Shown one piece after another: positions 61,538 to 64,000 of a stretch of 64,000 bases of DNA (positions within the stretch are counted from its first letter, which is position 1; every line of letters starts with the position of its first letter). The notes beneath the pieces were generated by a model. It was not told the origin of the DNA. It searched no databases and saw only the letters and a list, made by a program, of their open reading frames with translations. The DNA lies in assembly GCA_934754505.1 (NCBI GenBank), contig CAKVIE010000005.1, forward strand, positions 62,001 through 126,000. Reading direction: 5' to 3'. The translations under genes and the position numbers were made by a program. The stretch is from an uncultured Candidatus Melainabacteria bacterium. Its GTDB lineage: Bacteria > Cyanobacteriota > Vampirovibrionia > Gastranaerophilales > Gastranaerophilaceae.

Positions 61538-63952
61538 TCAGTCGGGAATTCCGATATCCTTTGTAATGCTTTGAGATAACGAAAGTGCCTTTTTGATTTC
61601 GGGAAAATCTTCGATTTTATTTTTTTGCAAAAATTCAAAAGCTGAAGCTCGTGCCTGCTCCAAAATTTCGATGTCTTTTGATAAATCGGTTAAATTTAAT
61701 TCCGGTATGCCGCTTTGTTTAAAACCTAAAAATTCCCCTGGACCTCTTATTTCAAGGTCTTTTTCGGCAATTACAAAACCGTCATTTGTCTGTGTCATAA
61801 TCGTCAATCTTGCTAAAGTATCTTTTGATGCCGAAGATGAAATTAAAACGCAATATGACTGCAAATTACTTCTTCCGACTCTGCCTCGGAGCTGGTGAAG
61901 CTGCGACAAACCAAACCTTTCGGCGTTTTCAATTACAATTACCGTTGCATTCGGAACATCGACTCCGACTTCTACAACGGTTGTGCTTACAAGCACATCG
62001 TAATCCCCGTTTTTAAAGGCTTTCATAACTTCGTCTTTTTCATCGGGCTTCATTTTTCCGTGCAAAAGTCCGACTTTTAAATCGCTAAATTCATTTTTTT
62101 GAAGTTCTTCTGCCTCTTTTGTTGCCGCTTTTGCCGAAATTGTTTCGGATTCGTCAATCAACGGAAAAACAATGTATGCCTGATGACCTTTTTCGACTTC
62201 AAGTCTGATTAAATCTAATGCTTTTTTTCTTTGGGCAGAACGTAAAAGAGTTGTCTTTATTGGCTTTCTGCCTTTTGGAAGTTCTTTTATCACACTCATA
62301 TCCAAATCTCCGTGAACGGTTAAAGCCAAAGTTCTCGGTATCGGAGTTGCACTCATGGTAAGCATTTGAGGTACTGTTGCCTTAACTTTCAGAGCATTTC
62401 TCTGCTTGACCCCGAATCTGTGCTGTTCATCAATAATTAACGCACCCAGATTTTTGAACTCAATATTATCTTGAATTAGAGCGTGAGTGCCGACGGCTAT
62501 GTCGATTTGACCGTTTCTCAAATCCGTTTCCAATTTTGTTCTTGTTTTTTTGTTGTTTGAGGAAGTGAAAAGAGCGGTATTTATTCCGAGTGGTGTCATA
62601 AAAGATACGAAATTGTTAAAATGCTGTGCCGCAAGGATTTCCGTCGGAGCCATAATCGCTGCCTGATAACCGTTTTCAATCGCCGCAAGAAGCATTGTGC
62701 AGGCAACAACGGTTTTACCCGAGCCGACATCTCCTTGAAGCAGTCTTTGCATTGGGTTTCCCGAATTCATATCGGCAAAAATTTCGTTGATTGCATTTTT
62801 TTGTCCGTCGGTCAGCTCAAACGGCAGATTCTTCAAAAATCTTTCAACAAGCCCGTCCTCTTTGATTTTTAAAGGCTGTGATTTTATATTTTCGGTGTAT
62901 TCTTGTTTGATTAAGCCCATTTTTAACTCAAGTAAAAACAGCTCTTCAAAAACGAGTGTAACCCTTGCTGTTTCTGCTTCTTCAAAAGTTTTTGGGAAAT
63001 GGATTGCTCTGATTGCTTCGATTTTGTCCGAAAGATTAAATTTTGCTCTTTCTTCATCAGGGATTACGTTTTTAACCTCTTTTCCGTAATCGGTTATTGC
63101 ATTTGAAACCGCTTTTCGTAAGGCTTTTATGTTTAAATCCTCGCAAAGTGCATAAACAGGCACAATTCTTCCCATATTCAAGCTGTCATTCTCGAAAAAA
63201 TCACCATCGGTTATTTGATGTTCGGCATTTGCAAGGGTTAAAGACTTTGTATAGTTGTCAAATTTTACTTTGCCCGAAATCATGATTGCCGAACCTGACG
63301 GGAATTGAGCTTTGTATCGTTCTCTCATATAAGAATTTGCACCTGCGTAAAAATACGTCAGTCCGATTGTTCCCGTTTCGTCGCTGATTTTGACCTTTAC
63401 AACCGTGAGTTTTTTCTTCGTCGTGAATGAGCTTACTCCTGTTATTCGACCGAAAATTGTTACTTCTTCTCCGTCTTTAAGGCTTGCTATCATTGCTCTT
63501 GAAGAATAATCAATATATCTTTTGGGATAATATGTTAAAAGGTCATAAACCGTGAAAATACCGATTTTGTTCAATAATGCTGCTGTTTTCGGTCCTACTC
63601 CACGCAGATATGTTACGTCTTTTGTATAAACACTTTCGTCTGTTTTCGTCGATTTTGGGGCTTTTACATCTTCGGGGTTTAACTCTTTTTTCAACAAAGC
63701 AACAAATCGTGTTATTGTTTTTTTTCGTTCTGAAAAAGTTTCATAAGGGTAATATTCAAAGGCTTTTACAAGCATTTCCCATTTTGGATTTTTATTAGTT
63801 TTAAGATAAATTTTTTTTGTTTCCTTTTTCATAAAAGCAGAAAACGGGCATTCTCTGCCCATTAAATTAATACATTGATGTTTAAGTTCAATGTCTATGG
63901 CGGCTCGAAGTCTTGTGAGCTCCTCTTTTGTCAAAAGCTCCGTCACTGCCAT
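61538..63952 (-). CDS. recG: ATP-dependent DNA helicase RecG
   Basis: RecG remodels stalled replication forks and Holliday junctions. The 804-residue protein has an N-terminal extension of about 110 residues, as in cyanobacterial RecG. The wedge/OB domain follows (VTYLRGVGPKTAALLNKIGI through GSAIMISGKVKF), then helicase motifs: Walker A LLQGDVGSGKTVVA, DEQH in LIIDEQHRFG, and SATPIPRTLAL. QLHQLRGRVGRS comes near the end. Its ATG overlaps the stop of the upstream gene as TAATG. Confidence 0.96.
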   Translation of the reverse strand: MAVTELLTKEELTRLRAAIDIELKHQCINLMGRECPFSAFMKKETKKIYLKTNKNPKWEMLVKAFEYYPYETFSERKKTITRFVALLKKELNPEDVKAPKSTKTDESVYTKDVTYLRGVGPKTAALLNKIGIFTVYDLLTYYPKRYIDYSSRAMIASLKDGEEVTIFGRITGVSSFTTKKKLTVVKVKISDETGTIGLTYFYAGANSYMRERYKAQFPSGSAIMISGKVKFDNYTKSLTLANAEHQITDGDFFENDSLNMGRIVPVYALCEDLNIKALRKAVSNAITDYGKEVKNVIPDEERAKFNLSDKIEAIRAIHFPKTFEEAETARVTLVFEELFLLELKMGLIKQEYTENIKSQPLKIKEDGLVERFLKNLPFELTDGQKNAINEIFADMNSGNPMQRLLQGDVGSGKTVVACTMLLAAIENGYQAAIMAPTEILAAQHFNNFVSFMTPLGINTALFTSSNNKKTRTKLETDLRNGQIDIAVGTHALIQDNIEFKNLGALIIDEQHRFGVKQRNALKVKATVPQMLTMSATPIPRTLALTVHGDLDMSVIKELPKGRKPIKTTLLRSAQRKKALDLIRLEVEKGHQAYIVFPLIDESETISAKAATKEAEELQKNEFSDLKVGLLHGKMKPDEKDEVMKAFKNGDYDVLVSTTVVEVGVDVPNATVIVIENAERFGLSQLHQLRGRVGRSNLQSYCVLISSSASKDTLARLTIMTQTNDGFVIAEKDLEIRGPGEFLGFKQSGIPELNLTDLSKDIEILEQARASAFEFLQKNKIEDFPEIKKALSLSQSITKDIGIPD

Positions 63953-64000
63953 TAATCTGCAACCCTTAAAACTTCATATACGTTGATTTTTTCACGTTTG
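63952..64000 (-). CDS. C-terminal end of an unidentified gene upstream of recG
   Basis: An open leftward frame from the window edge reads 15 codons (ending VYEVLRVAD) to a TAA that overlaps the recG ATG. The TAATG overlap and open frame imply an operon with recG. The protein cannot be identified from so little. Confidence 0.5.
   Translation of the reverse strand, partial: KREKINVYEVLRVAD

Noticed and set aside
61538..63952. RecG as a fusion with an extra domain
   Set aside because: The N-terminal extension of about 110 residues is known from cyanobacterial RecG proteins, so no fusion is needed.

Overview
The window looks like a piece of chromosome from a low-GC, Gram-negative (outer-membrane) bacterium. 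My best guess is a gut relative of the Cyanobacteria (Gastranaerophilales / Melainabacteria type). The outer membrane is implied by a LolA-like carrier, a TolC channel, an LpxL-like acyltransferase and an O-antigen ligase-like protein. The cyanobacterial affinity rests on a DUF4330 protein, a GyrA box of the QNRATRGKGG type, and SerA paired with a class V aminotransferase. This is inference; no rRNA gene is present to settle it. There are no prophages, complete insertion sequences or CRISPR arrays.

Layout. 1-4.8 kb: a leftward unit with a zinc-ribbon/DRPQR-repeat protein, rimM, trmD and two medium-chain dehydrogenases, then rlmN. 4.8-6.4 kb: coaE and a secreted DUF3089 hydrolase. 6.5-13.4 kb: leftward serine synthesis genes (serA plus aminotransferase), a repeat-containing exported protein, a Yip1-like membrane protein, sppA and a phosphohexomutase. 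13.5-28.5 kb: mostly rightward envelope and sugar genes: a MalF-like permease, an MBOAT/SGNH acyltransfer pair, a phosphodiester glycosidase, a GT8 enzyme, tRNA-Glu, two tandem GT87 proteins with LamG-like tails, and a sugar-binding lipoprotein. 28.6-34.1 kb: a small Cys-rich protein, ilvD, an exported protein and gyrA. 34.6-45.9 kb: a divergent aryl-polyene-type type II polyketide locus. 45.9-51.4 kb: an SGNH protein, typA, an AT-rich membrane protein, a zinc ribbon protein and yjbQ. 51.4-51.9 kb: a nest of inverted repeats. 51.9-64 kb: gltD, then envelope polysaccharide and export genes, and recG.

The main system is the polyene locus. Leftward it encodes a chain-length-factor-like protein, an acyltransferase, two acyl carrier proteins, a membrane protein, a fused acyl ligase/dehydratase, a thioesterase, a LolA-like carrier, an MMPL exporter and an LpxL-like acyltransferase. 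Rightward it encodes ketosynthase, dehydratase, ketoreductase and a second ketosynthase. Together these could build, attach and export a polyene lipid to the outer membrane. No aromatic ammonia-lyase for an aryl starter is present.

Two DNA-level signals cut across genes. The octamer CATGCCCG occurs 20 times, where less than one is expected, in several reading frames and in non-coding DNA. A palindrome of the form ACACTAwTAGTGT recurs about seven times. A third regulatory pattern is a TGN-extended -10 box exactly six bases before the ATG in four genes without Shine-Dalgarno sites, which suggests leaderless mRNAs.
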